NCBI RefSeq assembly: GCF_019837165.1
Contig: NZ_JAGYHC010000001.1
Coordinates: forward strand, 1,736,001 to 1,800,000
Reading direction: 5' to 3'
Source: Virgibacillus sp. NKC19-3
Lineage (GTDB): Bacteria; Bacillota; Bacilli; Bacillales; Amphibacillaceae
DNA: 64,000 nt
The position numbers were made by a program, and so were the translations under genes. Within the stretch, counting starts at the first letter, position 1. Each line of letters starts with the position of its first letter. Below, piece after piece: positions 18,577 to 26,796 of this stretch. The notes beneath the pieces were generated by a model. The model saw only the letters and a program-made list of their open reading frames with translations. It ran no database searches and was not told where the DNA came from.

Positions 18577-18917
18577 TGAATGGAAATGAGAGACAGCTTT
18601 CCAATCGATGCATTTTTTAAGTTGCTTTTAAATTTTCGCCATTCCTATAAACTGCGGGCGTAGTGTGCCATACTCCTGTCGCTGTTCGGGTGTGCATCCT
18701 CAGGGAGCGACCTCAACCCCCCTAAGGTGCGAAAAATATATTTTCGTAGCGAATCTAAGCATCCAACTATCATTAGAACGGTTGGGGATTGCCACTACGT
18801 CGTTATTTTATATCTTTTTTGTCAAAGCGACAATGGTTTGAAATCGGCTTTTCGATAAGAAGGGTTATCTCTTTTCCCATCGTGTTTTTAAAAAATAGAT
18901 TTCGGGGAGTGATCTCC
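18577..18917. repeat. Intergenic stretch with a dispersed-repeat-like segment
   Basis: No gene is convincing here. The middle (about 18645-18760) is richer in G+C than its surroundings and contains CCCTAAGGTGCGAAAAATAT (18719-18738), followed by TTTTCGTAGCG. A related block, TCCTAAGGTGTGCGACGTAT and then TTTTTAGG, is found at 59450-59478 after pepF, so both gaps probably carry copies of one degenerate intergenic repeat family. The last bases hold the ribosome-binding site of the Sco gene. Confidence 0.45.
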
Positions 18918-19550
18918 ATGGTTAAAAAAAGGCGTAATATAGTAGCAATTATTTTGACATTATTATTCGGTGTTGTGCTTTTTTATATAGGCACAGATGG
19001 TTTTCAAGCCTATACTGCCGAAAGTGCAAGAACAAAGGAGTTAATTGAAGAGCAGCCTGAATTTCCTGAAGTAACATTGGAAGATAGTAATGAAAGGGTC
19101 TATCCTTTTTCAGCGTTTGAAGATAAATATGTTATGCTTACCTTTATTTATACTTCTTGTACGGATGTATGTCTGGAATTGGAAATGAATCTGGCGCAAG
19201 TTTATAATCAGATACCAGCGGAATATATCGGAGAGGATATTGTTTTCTTAAGTATTAGCTTTGACCCAACAAGAGACGATCCGGAAACATTGACCAAATA
19301 TAGAAATTATTTTAATAGTGATGGGGAAACGTGGCGAATGGCAAGAATAGCGGATCAAGAAGAATTGGATTATCTGTTGGACGAATTTGGTGTTATTGTT
19401 ATACCAAATGGAAACGGAGACTTTACACATAACTCTGCATTTTATTTAGTGGATCCTAATGGGACATTAGTTGATGTGATGGATTATACCAAAATTGATG
19501 AAGCTGCAGCTAGAGTGACGTCCATTCTAAATAACGAAGAGGAGGGGTAA
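18918..19550 (+). CDS. Sco1/SenC-family copper chaperone
   Basis: Sco proteins deliver copper to the CuA centre of oxidase subunit II. The 210-aa product has an N-terminal TM anchor (IVAIILTLLFGVVLFYIG) and a thioredoxin-fold domain outside the membrane. The copper motif CTDVC (Cys 81 and Cys 85, spacing CxxxC) and the third ligand His 171 in FTHNSAFYLVDPNG are present. I chose ATG 18918, eight bases after GGGGAG; the frame is open 43 codons further upstream without a ribosome-binding site. It lies 341 bases after subunit I and two bases before the next gene, whose ribosome-binding site is inside its 3' end. Confidence 0.93.
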   Translation: MVKKRRNIVAIILTLLFGVVLFYIGTDGFQAYTAESARTKELIEEQPEFPEVTLEDSNERVYPFSAFEDKYVMLTFIYTSCTDVCLELEMNLAQVYNQIPAEYIGEDIVFLSISFDPTRDDPETLTKYRNYFNSDGETWRMARIADQEELDYLLDEFGVIVIPNGNGDFTHNSAFYLVDPNGTLVDVMDYTKIDEAAARVTSILNNEEEG

Positions 19551-19553
19551 CGG

Positions 19554-20111
19554 ATGAAGCAAGCAATCTATGGACTAGGGCTGTATATCTTCTTATGCCT
19601 TCCTCCTGTTATTACGTTACTAGAATCCATTATGAGCTTCCATATGCATATGCAAATGCCTTTTCTCATTGTGGCAGGATTTCTAATGGCTCCCTTTTTT
19701 CAAAAACAATTTCCATATCTTTTTGAAAAGTGGAATCATAATGGTATTCCTGGGATCCTTCTATTTACTATTATTATGGCATACTGGTTAATTCCACGCA
19801 CCATGGATGAAGCACTAACCATACATGCTGTTGAAATATTCAAATTCATTAGCCTCCCTTTTTTAGCTGGTGTGCCATTACGTGATAGTTGGAGAAAACT
19901 AAGTAAACTAGGTAAAAATATAATTTATATCGTTTTTAGTATCATGTTTGGGGTCATGGGCTGGTTATATGTTGCTTCACCTACTCAACTATGTAATAAT
20001 TATTTAATCGTTGAACAAAAAACGCTTGGATGGGGATTTTTTGCCTTTGCGCTATGTATTATTATTTATTTTATACAATTGCTTTTTATCGATGAATCGG
20101 AATATGAATAA
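19554..20111 (+). CDS. Multi-pass membrane protein with Met/His motif, next to Sco
   Basis: I cannot name the family with certainty. The 185-aa protein has five or six hydrophobic helices. A segment SFHMHMQMPF near residues 28-37 lies after the first helix and is rich in His and Met, the residues used to bind copper. It starts three bases after the Sco stop and uses GAGGAGGGG at the end of that gene as ribosome-binding site, so the two are co-translated. The context suggests a role in copper handling or assembly of the ba3 oxidase, analogous to CtaG-type proteins, but no CtaG signature is clear. A strong terminator follows. Confidence 0.75.
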   Translation: MKQAIYGLGLYIFLCLPPVITLLESIMSFHMHMQMPFLIVAGFLMAPFFQKQFPYLFEKWNHNGIPGILLFTIIMAYWLIPRTMDEALTIHAVEIFKFISLPFLAGVPLRDSWRKLSKLGKNIIYIVFSIMFGVMGWLYVASPTQLCNNYLIVEQKTLGWGFFAFALCIIIYFIQLLFIDESEYE

Positions 20112-20150
20112 GTAACAGGAAAGAGTTGAAATGAAAGCTGGCTCTTTTCG

Positions 20151-20187
20151 AATGAAAACCACTCTTTTTTTTAGAGTGGTTTTCATT
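20151..20187 (+). terminator. Bidirectional terminator between oxidase cluster and rocD
   Basis: A perfect 15-bp stem (20151-20165 with 20173-20187) has a loop made only of T. The genes on both sides converge on it. Confidence 0.9.
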
Positions 20188-20199
20188 ACATTCCTTATT

Positions 20200-21393
20200 T
20201 TATTGTAATACTTCTTTAATTTGATCCAGAGCCCAGTCCAAATCCTCTTTTTCAATAATGAGAGGGGGTGCGAAACGAATGACGTTTTCGTGTGTCTCTT
20301 TACATAATAGTCCTTTTTCTTTTAATGACTCACAATAGGGACGTGCACTTTCTGTTAATTCGACACCGATAAATAGGCCTTTTCCGCGAACTTCTTTTAT
20401 GGTCGAATTATCTATTTTCTTTAATTCTTCTATCATATAATTTCCGAGCTCAAGAGAACGCTCATCCAGTTCTTCTTCTTCAATCACTTCGAGTGCTGCA
20501 AGGGAAACGGCGCATGCAAGCGGATTTCCGCCAAATGTAGAACCATGGGAACCAGGGTTGAATACACCAAGAATATCTTTGTTTGCGGCAATGCATGAAA
20601 TGGGGAGGACACCGCCGCCTAATGCTTTGCCCAATATGAGAATGTCTGCTGTTACATCCTCCCAATCGCAGGCAAATATTTTCCCACTGCGTCCAAGTCC
20701 TGCCTGAATTTCATCCGCGATGTATAATACATCATTTTCGGTACAAATAGCACGTGCCTCTTTCAGAAAACCATCAGGTGGTATGTTAATGCCAGCTTCT
20801 CCTTGGATCGGTTCGAATAGGAAACCCGCAGTGTTTTTATGAATAGCTGCTTTTAATGCTTCACTATCACCATAAGGAATAATTTTAACCCCGGGTAGCA
20901 ATGGTCCGAACCCGCGTTGATATTCTGCTTCTGAAGATAAAGATACTGCTGTCATTGTCCGTCCATGAAAATTGCCTTCACATACAATAATTTCAGCTTT
21001 ATTATCTTCAACTCCCTTGACATCATACGCCCAACGGCGAGCTGCTTTAACAGCAGTTTCAACTGCTTCGGCGCCAGTATTCATTGGTAGTACCATTTCC
21101 TTGTTTGTCAGCTTACAAATTTTTTCATACCACAGTCCCAATTGGTTATTATGAAAAGCGCGTGAGGTCAGCGTTACTGCATCTGCCTGTTTTTTTAATG
21201 CATCAATGATTTTTGGGTGGCGGTGACCTTGGTTTAGTGCGGAATATGAACTTAACATATCCATATAGCGATTGCCTTCCGGGTCTTCCACCCAGATACC
21301 TTCAGCCTTTGATATTACGACAGGAAGCGGATGATAATTTTTTGCACCATATTCCTGTGCTTGGTCAATAAAATCCTGGCTGGAATGCATCAT
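20200..21393 (-). CDS. rocD: Ornithine--oxo-acid aminotransferase
   Basis: RocD converts ornithine and 2-oxoglutarate to glutamate-5-semialdehyde and glutamate in arginine/ornithine catabolism. The 397-aa class III aminotransferase has [17 protein letters not shown], the PLP pocket block [27 protein letters not shown] with the PLP-binding Asp, and the Schiff-base lysine at 256 in [14 protein letters not shown]. The ornithine-specific N-terminal segment ([17 protein letters not shown]) separates it from acetylornithine and GABA aminotransferases. GGAGGGGGATTA precedes two tandem ATGs at 21393 and 21390. It is monocistronic here; other roc genes are absent. Confidence 0.95.
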   Translation of the reverse strand: MMHSSQDFIDQAQEYGAKNYHPLPVVISKAEGIWVEDPEGNRYMDMLSSYSALNQGHRHPKIIDALKKQADAVTLTSRAFHNNQLGLWYEKICKLTNKEMVLPMNTGAEAVETAVKAARRWAYDVKGVEDNKAEIIVCEGNFHGRTMTAVSLSSEAEYQRGFGPLLPGVKIIPYGDSEALKAAIHKNTAGFLFEPIQGEAGINIPPDGFLKEARAICTENDVLYIADEIQAGLGRSGKIFACDWEDVTADILILGKALGGGVLPISCIAANKDILGVFNPGSHGSTFGGNPLACAVSLAALEVIEEEELDERSLELGNYMIEELKKIDNSTIKEVRGKGLFIGVELTESARPYCESLKEKGLLCKETHENVIRFAPPLIIEKEDLDWALDQIKEVLQ

Positions 21394-21543
21394 TAATCCC
21401 CCTCCAATCTCAACATAGATTCATATTTAGTATATCATTTTTTGGATCTAAGAAATACGAATAACTTTCCTGTGAAATTGCAATCATGATATGATAAGTT
21501 AAGTATAAGGAAAAAGATTACTGATTTTAAAGGAGGCAGATTC

Positions 21544-21909
21544 ATGAATACACATTTACATGTCACGTCCTGGGTTCTTGCATTTATTTTGTTTGCAGTA
21601 GCGTACATATTACATAAACAAGGTAAGGCGAAAGGTGCGAAAATTGTACAGATGATATTACGATTGGATTATCTGTTGATTTTATATTCAGGTGGGGCGT
21701 TACTGGTAAATTATTTTAACAGTCCTATGATGGGTGAAGCTATTTTTAAAGGAATTGCCGGTATTTGGGCAGTGCTTGCTATGGAAATGATTTTAGTGAA
21801 AATGTCAAGACGTGAGCCAACGAAAAGTTGGTGGATTCAAGCTATTATTGCAGTACTTATCACAATTATTTTAGGATTTGGACGACTGCCAGGTGGCTTT
21901 TTACCATAA
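21544..21909 (+). CDS. yisL: YisL family (UPF0344) membrane protein
   Basis: This 121-aa protein has four hydrophobic segments. The family start MNTHLHVTSWVLAFILF, the central RLDYLLILYSGG and the ending ILGFGRLPGGF match the Bacillus YisL/DUF1516 family. Its function is not known. AAAGGAGG lies 7 bases before ATG 21544. A terminator follows directly, so it is likely a single-gene unit. Confidence 0.9.
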   Translation: MNTHLHVTSWVLAFILFAVAYILHKQGKAKGAKIVQMILRLDYLLILYSGGALLVNYFNSPMMGEAIFKGIAGIWAVLAMEMILVKMSRREPTKSWWIQAIIAVLITIILGFGRLPGGFLP

Positions 21910-21925
21910 ATATGTATAGTGAAGA

Positions 21926-21962
21926 TGAAAAGGTTGTCTCAAATACAGAGGCATCCTTTTTC
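21926..21962 (+). terminator. Rho-independent terminator after yisL
   Basis: AAAAGGTTGTCTC pairs with GAGGCATCCTTTTT with one mismatch and ends in a T-run. Confidence 0.75.
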
Positions 21963-22079
21963 ATTTAAGGAAAAATGAAATATTTTCAACAATATAAGGA
22001 CTATTATTGACTATTTATAGGAAAAGTTAATAATAGAATAAGGTAATGATGACTGTTTATGATTATTTGGAGGGTCTAC

Positions 22080-23567
22080 ATGAAAAAAATAGCATTTATG
22101 CTTGTTACTATATGTCTAATTCTTTTGCATACAATTCCAATTGCTGCACAGGAAGAGAGTGCGGTGCAGGAAGAGATTATATACAATATATTAGTGGATC
22201 GTTATAACAATGGAAATGCGGATAACGACGATCAAGTTCAGATTGATGATCCCAAGGCATATCATGGAGGAGATTTAGAAGGTGTGATAAGCAAACTGGA
22301 TCAATTGCAGGAAATTGGCATTACAACGATTTCTCTTTCCCCCATAATGGAAAATGCACCCGATGGTTACCATGGCTACTGGATTGAGGATTTTTATAAT
22401 GTGGAGGAACAGTTTGGTACAATGGAGGACCTTCATACATTAATAGAAGAAGCACATGAACGAAATATAAAGGTGGTTATGGAATTTGTTACCAACTATG
22501 TTGTATCGAGCCACTCTCTGCTGAATGACTCTGAAACAGAAGATTGGGCAGAGGAAAGTAATGATTTAAACGTTGATTGGGCGGACAATGTTGCTGTATT
22601 AAATCAGAACAATCCGGAAGTGGAAGATTTTTTACTTGATGCTGCATCATTCTGGATGGATGAAACAGACATCGATGGATTTAAGCTTCATGCTGTTGAT
22701 CAGGCATCGGAAAGCTTTCTTCAACATTTCACAGCACAACTAAAAGAAAAGGATGAGGATTTCTATTTACTCGGGGATATTTTACATACGGATGAGCGCG
22801 TCTCCGATTTAAAAGAAAACACGGACATTGATTTAATAGAGAATCAAGATCTTTATGAGACAATGACCGACGTTTTTTCAGAGGAAGGAAAACCGGTCTT
22901 AGATGTAGTTGAAACATGGGAAGAAAGTGGGGGAGATTCAGATATATTGTATGTGGACAACATGTATACAGAACGTTTTACTCAAAAATTCACAGAAAAT
23001 GGCCGTAATGCTTTAACGACATGGACATTGGCCTTAACATATATGTATACAACACCTGGAGTTCCCAGCTTGTTTCAAGGGTCTGAGATACCGGTATACG
23101 GGGTGGACGCTGAGGCATCCCAAAGGCTTGTTAATTTTAACAGTGGTAATGATGAAATAAAAGAGTTCCTCTCCCAACTCTCTTCACTTCGAACGGAATT
23201 TCCGGTTCTATCCCATGGTGATTTCGAGCATGTTGGTTCCAGTGGTGGAATGACTGTCTTTAAGCGAACATATGGAGATGAATCCATATATATAGCTATT
23301 AACAATGATACGGAGCTCCAATCTGTTACTGTTAGTGATATTGAATCAGGGATGCAGCTTCGCGGACATCTTGGTGATAATATTGTACGGGAAAATAAGG
23401 ACGGGGAATATAAGATAGGATTGGAAAGAGAGGTTGCTGAAGTTTTCGTGGTTGAACCTGATACAGGATTTAACTGGGCTTTTATTGGTGTCTTTGGAGG
23501 TATATTTCTTTTATTTGTTGGGGGAATTATTTATTTAACCCGCAAACAGAAAAAGAGAAGCGCGTAA
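22080..23567 (+). CDS. Membrane-anchored GH13 amylase-like protein lacking catalytic residues
   Basis: This 495-aa exported protein has a signal peptide (cleavage likely after IAA near residue 22), a GH13-type (beta/alpha)8 body, a beta-sandwich domain, and a C-terminal TM helix with basic tail (RKQKKRSA). The fold signatures are clear: IYNILVDRYNNGNADND, YHGGDLEGVISKLDQLQEIG, GYHGYWIEDFY. The catalytic regions are not: region II reads GFKLHAVDQ where GFRxDxxxH is expected (nucleophile Asp to His), region III has LLGDI instead of a Glu, and region IV reads VDNMY instead of DNHD. It is therefore probably a carbohydrate-binding or structural paralog rather than an amylase. I chose ATG 22080 (GGAGG at 22069); the upstream ATG 22059 lacks a site. 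Confidence 0.85.
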   Translation: MKKIAFMLVTICLILLHTIPIAAQEESAVQEEIIYNILVDRYNNGNADNDDQVQIDDPKAYHGGDLEGVISKLDQLQEIGITTISLSPIMENAPDGYHGYWIEDFYNVEEQFGTMEDLHTLIEEAHERNIKVVMEFVTNYVVSSHSLLNDSETEDWAEESNDLNVDWADNVAVLNQNNPEVEDFLLDAASFWMDETDIDGFKLHAVDQASESFLQHFTAQLKEKDEDFYLLGDILHTDERVSDLKENTDIDLIENQDLYETMTDVFSEEGKPVLDVVETWEESGGDSDILYVDNMYTERFTQKFTENGRNALTTWTLALTYMYTTPGVPSLFQGSEIPVYGVDAEASQRLVNFNSGNDEIKEFLSQLSSLRTEFPVLSHGDFEHVGSSGGMTVFKRTYGDESIYIAINNDTELQSVTVSDIESGMQLRGHLGDNIVRENKDGEYKIGLEREVAEVFVVEPDTGFNWAFIGVFGGIFLLFVGGIIYLTRKQKKRSA

Positions 23568-23580
23568 TGGGCTTCTCTTT
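23553..23580 (+). terminator. Terminator overlapping the stop of the amylase-like gene
   Basis: AAGAGAAGC (23553-23561) pairs with GCTTCTCTT (23571-23579). The stop codon lies in the stem-loop. Confidence 0.7.
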
Positions 23581-23590
23581 CTATTGAACA

Positions 23591-23773
23591 TTAAGCATAT
23601 TCATGTACGGATATGGCACCTTCTTCATGTAAATAATAATAGGCTTTTCGATAATAATGAATACTAATTTGTCCAGTGACATATTTTCCTTGGTAAAAAT
23701 CCAATAAATCGTTCGTCGATTCAGGGGATTGTTCTCGTTCGTTTTCATACGTATTCTTTAGTTCATCCCACAT
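23591..23773 (-). CDS. yppF: YppF-family small protein
   Basis: This 60-aa soluble protein has the block DLLDFYQGKYVTGQISIHYYRKAYYYL, which resembles the short Bacillus YppF family in length and in the LLDF...Y..GEI...YR pattern. The function of that family is unknown. GGGGGTGAT lies 4-5 bases before ATG 23773. It is a single-gene unit between the amylase-like gene and degV. The family name is given from memory of the pattern and is only moderately sure. Confidence 0.6.
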   Translation of the reverse strand: MWDELKNTYENEREQSPESTNDLLDFYQGKYVTGQISIHYYRKAYYYLHEEGAISVHEYA

Positions 23774-23865
23774 ATCAAATCACCCCCATATATGTTATGT
23801 ACAACCTTATATAAAATATATGTGGCATCTATTTGGTTCATTCCATTTCAGTTGATTAGAATGAT

Positions 23866-23905
23866 TAAAAATACTGATTCAAGCAAATTTGCTTGAATCA
23901 GTATT
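23866..23905 (-). terminator. Terminator of the DegV gene (perfect 36-bp palindrome)
   Basis: Bases 23870-23887 are the exact reverse complement of 23888-23905. On the minus strand the stem is followed by TTTTTAAT. Confidence 0.85.
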
Positions 23906-23911
23906 GGAAAG

Positions 23912-24772
23912 TTATTTATTCATATTATTCATGAAAAAGAGTGCGATTGTTCCAGGGCCGGCATGGGCACCAATGACGGAACCTACCATTTCGATAATGA
24001 CATCTTTAGGTTTAAATCTTTCTTTAATCATGGCAGCTAATGCTTCTGCCCTTTCGATATCATCACCATGACTAATTCCAATTGTTTGATTTTCAAGGTC
24101 AGTACCGCGTTCTTCCATGATTTCCAGCATACGCGGAAACAGCTTTTTGGATCCTCTTATTTTTTCAAGGGGGACTAATTTTCCGTCCTCCACGTGGAGA
24201 ATCGGTTTGATTTTAAGTAATGAGCCGACAAAAGCTGCCGTTTTGCTGACACGACCACCACGGAGAAGATACTCCAAATCATCAACGGTAAAGATGTGCT
24301 CCATATGTGCTGCTTGATAAGAAGCAGCTTCATTGATTTCCTCAGCAGTGGCACCTTCTTTTGCAAGCATAGCAGCGTGCAAGACAATTAGGCCATAGCC
24401 GATGGATGCACATTTTGTATCGATTACATGCAACACTGCCTCAGGATATTCATCCTTTACTTCCATTTCCATCATTTTTGCTGTTTGATAGGTGCCGGAT
24501 AGTCCGGATGAGAAAGCGATATACACTAAAGGTTGATTTTTCTTAGCGTAGGATGTAAAAATGGATTTGAAGGTTTGTGGTGGGACTTGTGATGTTTTTG
24601 GAGTCTTACCTTCTCTCATTGCATTATAAATTGTTGTTGGATTAATGTCTTTGACATCTTTATATTCTTTTTCATTGAGATGAACCGTTAATGGTACCAT
24701 TTCAATATCATATTCGTTATAATGGTCTTTTGACAAATCACACGCAGAATCTGCCATAATTTTAGTGTTCAT
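23912..24772 (-). CDS. yitS: DegV-family fatty-acid-binding protein (YitS/FakB type)
   Basis: DegV/FakB proteins bind single fatty acids and present them to FakA kinase for phospholipid synthesis. This 286-aa protein has the family start KIMADSACDLS, the TSQVPPQTF ligand block, AFSSGLSGTYQTA and DDLEYLLRGGRVSK. The end (AHAGPGTIALFF) is typical. I chose ATG 24772, six bases after AGGTG; an in-frame ATG 24787 has no ribosome-binding site. It is divergent from yitT, as in the B. subtilis yitS-yitT arrangement, which supports the symbol. A palindromic terminator follows. Confidence 0.9.
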   Translation of the reverse strand: MNTKIMADSACDLSKDHYNEYDIEMVPLTVHLNEKEYKDVKDINPTTIYNAMREGKTPKTSQVPPQTFKSIFTSYAKKNQPLVYIAFSSGLSGTYQTAKMMEMEVKDEYPEAVLHVIDTKCASIGYGLIVLHAAMLAKEGATAEEINEAASYQAAHMEHIFTVDDLEYLLRGGRVSKTAAFVGSLLKIKPILHVEDGKLVPLEKIRGSKKLFPRMLEIMEERGTDLENQTIGISHGDDIERAEALAAMIKERFKPKDVIIEMVGSVIGAHAGPGTIALFFMNNMNK

Positions 24773-24984
24773 TTTTTTCACCTGCATTCATTATATGTAT
24801 TTCTTTTAGTTTAAAGCTATCGAAGCCGATAGTCAAAGTATTTTTGGCGGATAGGAAAGGATGTACTTTCCTATCTGTTTCGTGTAAGGAAGGCCGGTTT
24901 CATTCTCTCAATTTTTTAACGGATATTACGTTTTCTTTTAAAATTGTAAAAATTTTATTTAAATTGCTGAACAAGGAGGTAGCT

Positions 24985-25827
24985 ATGTTTATATTTGAAG
25001 CAAAGCGTATTGCTATTGTTATATTTGGTGCTGCATTAAATGCGATGTCATTGAATTTCTTTCTAATCGGCGCCAATGTTTATGCCAGTGGATTTACAGG
25101 AGCTGCCCAATTAACGGCTAGTATATTTAATGACTACTTAGGGTTAGGGGTTACTACAGGTATATTGTTATTTGTGTTCAATGTCCCTGTATTTATTTTA
25201 GGCTGGTTTAAGGTAGGTAAGGGATTTACTGTTTATAGTATGGTTTCTGTTTTATTTACCACTTTATTTTTGGAATTTATACCGGTAATTACATTCTCTG
25301 ATGACATTATTTTAAATGCCGTATTTGGTGGTGTACTCGCAGGTGCTGGTGTTGGACTAACCTTGAAATTAGGGGCGTCAACAGGCGGCATGGATATTGT
25401 GGCAATGTTATTATCCCGTATGAGAGACAAGCCAATAGGAAATTATTTTTTACTGTTAAATGCAATTATCATCGTTTTTGCAGGAATCTTCTATGAACCG
25501 GAAAACGCACTTTATACAATGTTGACGTTATACGTAACGACACGGATTATCGATGCTATTCATACAAGACATCAGAAACTTACTGCGATGATCATTACAC
25601 ACAAAGCAGTGGAATTACAACATGAAATTCATAAGACTATGGTTCGCGGCATCACTATCTTACCTGCGAGGGGAGCCTATACAAATACAGATCAGAATAT
25701 GGTTTACCTTGTCATAACCCGTTATGAATTATATGATTTGGAAAGAATTATTCATGAAGTTGATCCGAAGGCATTTACAAATATCGTCCAGACCACTGGT
25801 ATATTTGGCGTCTTCCGGAAAGACTAA
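24985..25827 (+). CDS. yitT: YitT-family membrane protein (DUF161 + DUF2179)
   Basis: The 280-aa protein has an N-terminal membrane domain of five or six helices with two repeated Gly-rich blocks (GANVYASGFTGAAQLTASIF and LKLGASTGGMDIVA) and a C-terminal soluble DUF2179 domain (ITHKAVELQHEI, RGITILPARGAYTN). The family probably transports a small solute, but the substrate is not established. AAGGAGGT (24973-24980) lies 4 bases before ATG 24985; upstream in-frame codons lack one. It is divergent from yitS and followed by a strong terminator. Confidence 0.9.
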   Translation: MFIFEAKRIAIVIFGAALNAMSLNFFLIGANVYASGFTGAAQLTASIFNDYLGLGVTTGILLFVFNVPVFILGWFKVGKGFTVYSMVSVLFTTLFLEFIPVITFSDDIILNAVFGGVLAGAGVGLTLKLGASTGGMDIVAMLLSRMRDKPIGNYFLLLNAIIIVFAGIFYEPENALYTMLTLYVTTRIIDAIHTRHQKLTAMIITHKAVELQHEIHKTMVRGITILPARGAYTNTDQNMVYLVITRYELYDLERIIHEVDPKAFTNIVQTTGIFGVFRKD

Positions 25828-25866
25828 AGTTAAGGCCAGCTTGTAAGCAGCTGGCCTTAACTTTAA
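25826..25866 (+). terminator. Bidirectional terminator after yitT
   Basis: A perfect 16-bp stem (25826-25841 with 25849-25864) around TGTAAGC lies between convergent yitT and the Nfu gene. Confidence 0.88.
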
Positions 25867-25913
25867 TTACTGTATTATTTTTGAAGTTGTCTTACTGTTA
25901 CGGATGTATGTAC

Positions 25914-26177
25914 TTAATAACCGTATTTTTCAATAACTTCGGTGACTTTTGGTGTTAAATCATCCCACTGTGTACCAAATAGTTTATTTATCGTGATAAA
26001 ATTTTGATATCCAAAAACATTATCAACACCTTCAAGTTGCATTAATTCATTCATAATTTCGTGTTCGCTTGTATCTCCGGGCATAACAGAAATACTGTTA
26101 GTGCCTTCGAATATAAGCTTATCTGATGTAAATTTTAATGCGTTTGGGTTTGGCGTAGCTTCAACATGTACAGCCAT
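25914..26177 (-). CDS. Nfu/NifU N-terminal domain protein
   Basis: The 87-aa protein consists of the Nfu N-terminal domain only (EATPNPNALKF and FGYQNFITINK are its hallmark blocks). The C-terminal CxxC iron-sulfur scaffold domain of full Nfu is absent, so it is not itself an obvious cluster carrier; stand-alone versions are common in Bacillaceae. TAGGAGGGA precedes ATG 26177. It is encoded between yitT and the DUF3813 pair, probably as a separate transcript because a hairpin lies upstream at 26242-26272. The exact role is unknown. Confidence 0.85.
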   Translation of the reverse strand: MAVHVEATPNPNALKFTSDKLIFEGTNSISVMPGDTSEHEIMNELMQLEGVDNVFGYQNFITINKLFGTQWDDLTPKVTEVIEKYGY

Positions 26178-26235
26178 AAGTAATCCCTCCTAATCATACT
26201 TACCTTTATATTAGCAGAAATAGATAAAAGAAAAA

Positions 26236-26272
26236 AGTAAAAATTACCCCCATCAGGCGGATAGGGGTAATT
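26236..26272 (-). terminator. Terminator of the DUF3813 pair
   Basis: AATTACCCC (26242-26250) pairs with GGGGTAATT (26264-26272). On the minus strand it is followed by TTTTTACTTTTTTC. Confidence 0.75.
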
Positions 26273-26336
26273 GCCTGCTTGTTGTAAATCCTCCTCATCC
26301 CAAGAATGAGTTGGCAATTACTGTGCAAGACGAAAG

Positions 26337-26537
26337 TTAGCTTAACTGATTATGCTGTTTGAGCTGTTGCTCCAACTGTTGTAATTGTTGTTGCTCTTCG
26401 GGAGATGCATTACTTTTAGCATTTTGTATAGCATTTTGGGCAGCTTGTTTATCTTGCTCTGTCGTGTTATTTCCTGATTGGTCGTTCATGAAATTAGTAA
26501 CAGCATTTTTAGCTTGTTGAAATAAATTGTTTTCCAA
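26337..26537 (-). CDS. yitR: DUF3813 small protein (YitR-like)
   Basis: This 66-aa, Gln/Asn-rich protein begins MENNLFQQAKNAVTNFM and continues with a helical QQAAQNAIQNAK-type repeat ending in LQQLEQQLKQ. The pattern matches the Bacillus DUF3813/YitR family of unknown function. The start is TTG 26537, directly after the TAG of the upstream gene, with AGGAGGG eight bases before it inside that gene's 3' end. The two genes are therefore translated from one message. yitR lies in the same neighbourhood in B. subtilis. Confidence 0.75.
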   Translation of the reverse strand: MENNLFQQAKNAVTNFMNDQSGNNTTEQDKQAAQNAIQNAKSNASPEEQQQLQQLEQQLKQHNQLS

Positions 26538-26687
26538 CTAAAACCCTCCTACAGTGTGGTTGTCCGCTTCCGTACGTTTCCGCTCTACATCTGAGAAACG
26601 AGCTCGGTAAGGGAAACGTTCGTCATGTTTTCTGACAGAATCAACGTTATGTTGACTAAATCGTTTTGATTTACTCTGTTTTCCCAT
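26538..26687 (-). CDS. 49-aa basic small protein abutting yitR
   Basis: This frame (MGKQSKSKRFSQHNVDSVRK, then HDERFPYRARFSDVERKRTE and ADNHTVGGF) is strongly basic and hydrophilic. I do not recognise it. AAGGAGG lies 7 bases before ATG 26687, and its TAG at 26538-26540 touches the TTG start of yitR, giving a two-gene unit with zero spacing. It might be a small nucleic-acid-binding or spore-associated protein, but there is no direct sign of either. Confidence 0.7.
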   Translation of the reverse strand: MGKQSKSKRFSQHNVDSVRKHDERFPYRARFSDVERKRTEADNHTVGGF

Positions 26688-26796
26688 GATGATTCCTCCT
26701 TGAACGTACAACAAAAGTGAACGTTTAAAACGCTCACTTCTAGTATGGATTATTTTTTAAAATATATAGATGGAAATATACGGATTACAAATAAGT

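Noticed and set aside
22080-23567. Functional alpha-amylase
   Set aside because: The fold is right, but all three catalytic carboxylates are replaced, so an enzyme name was not given.
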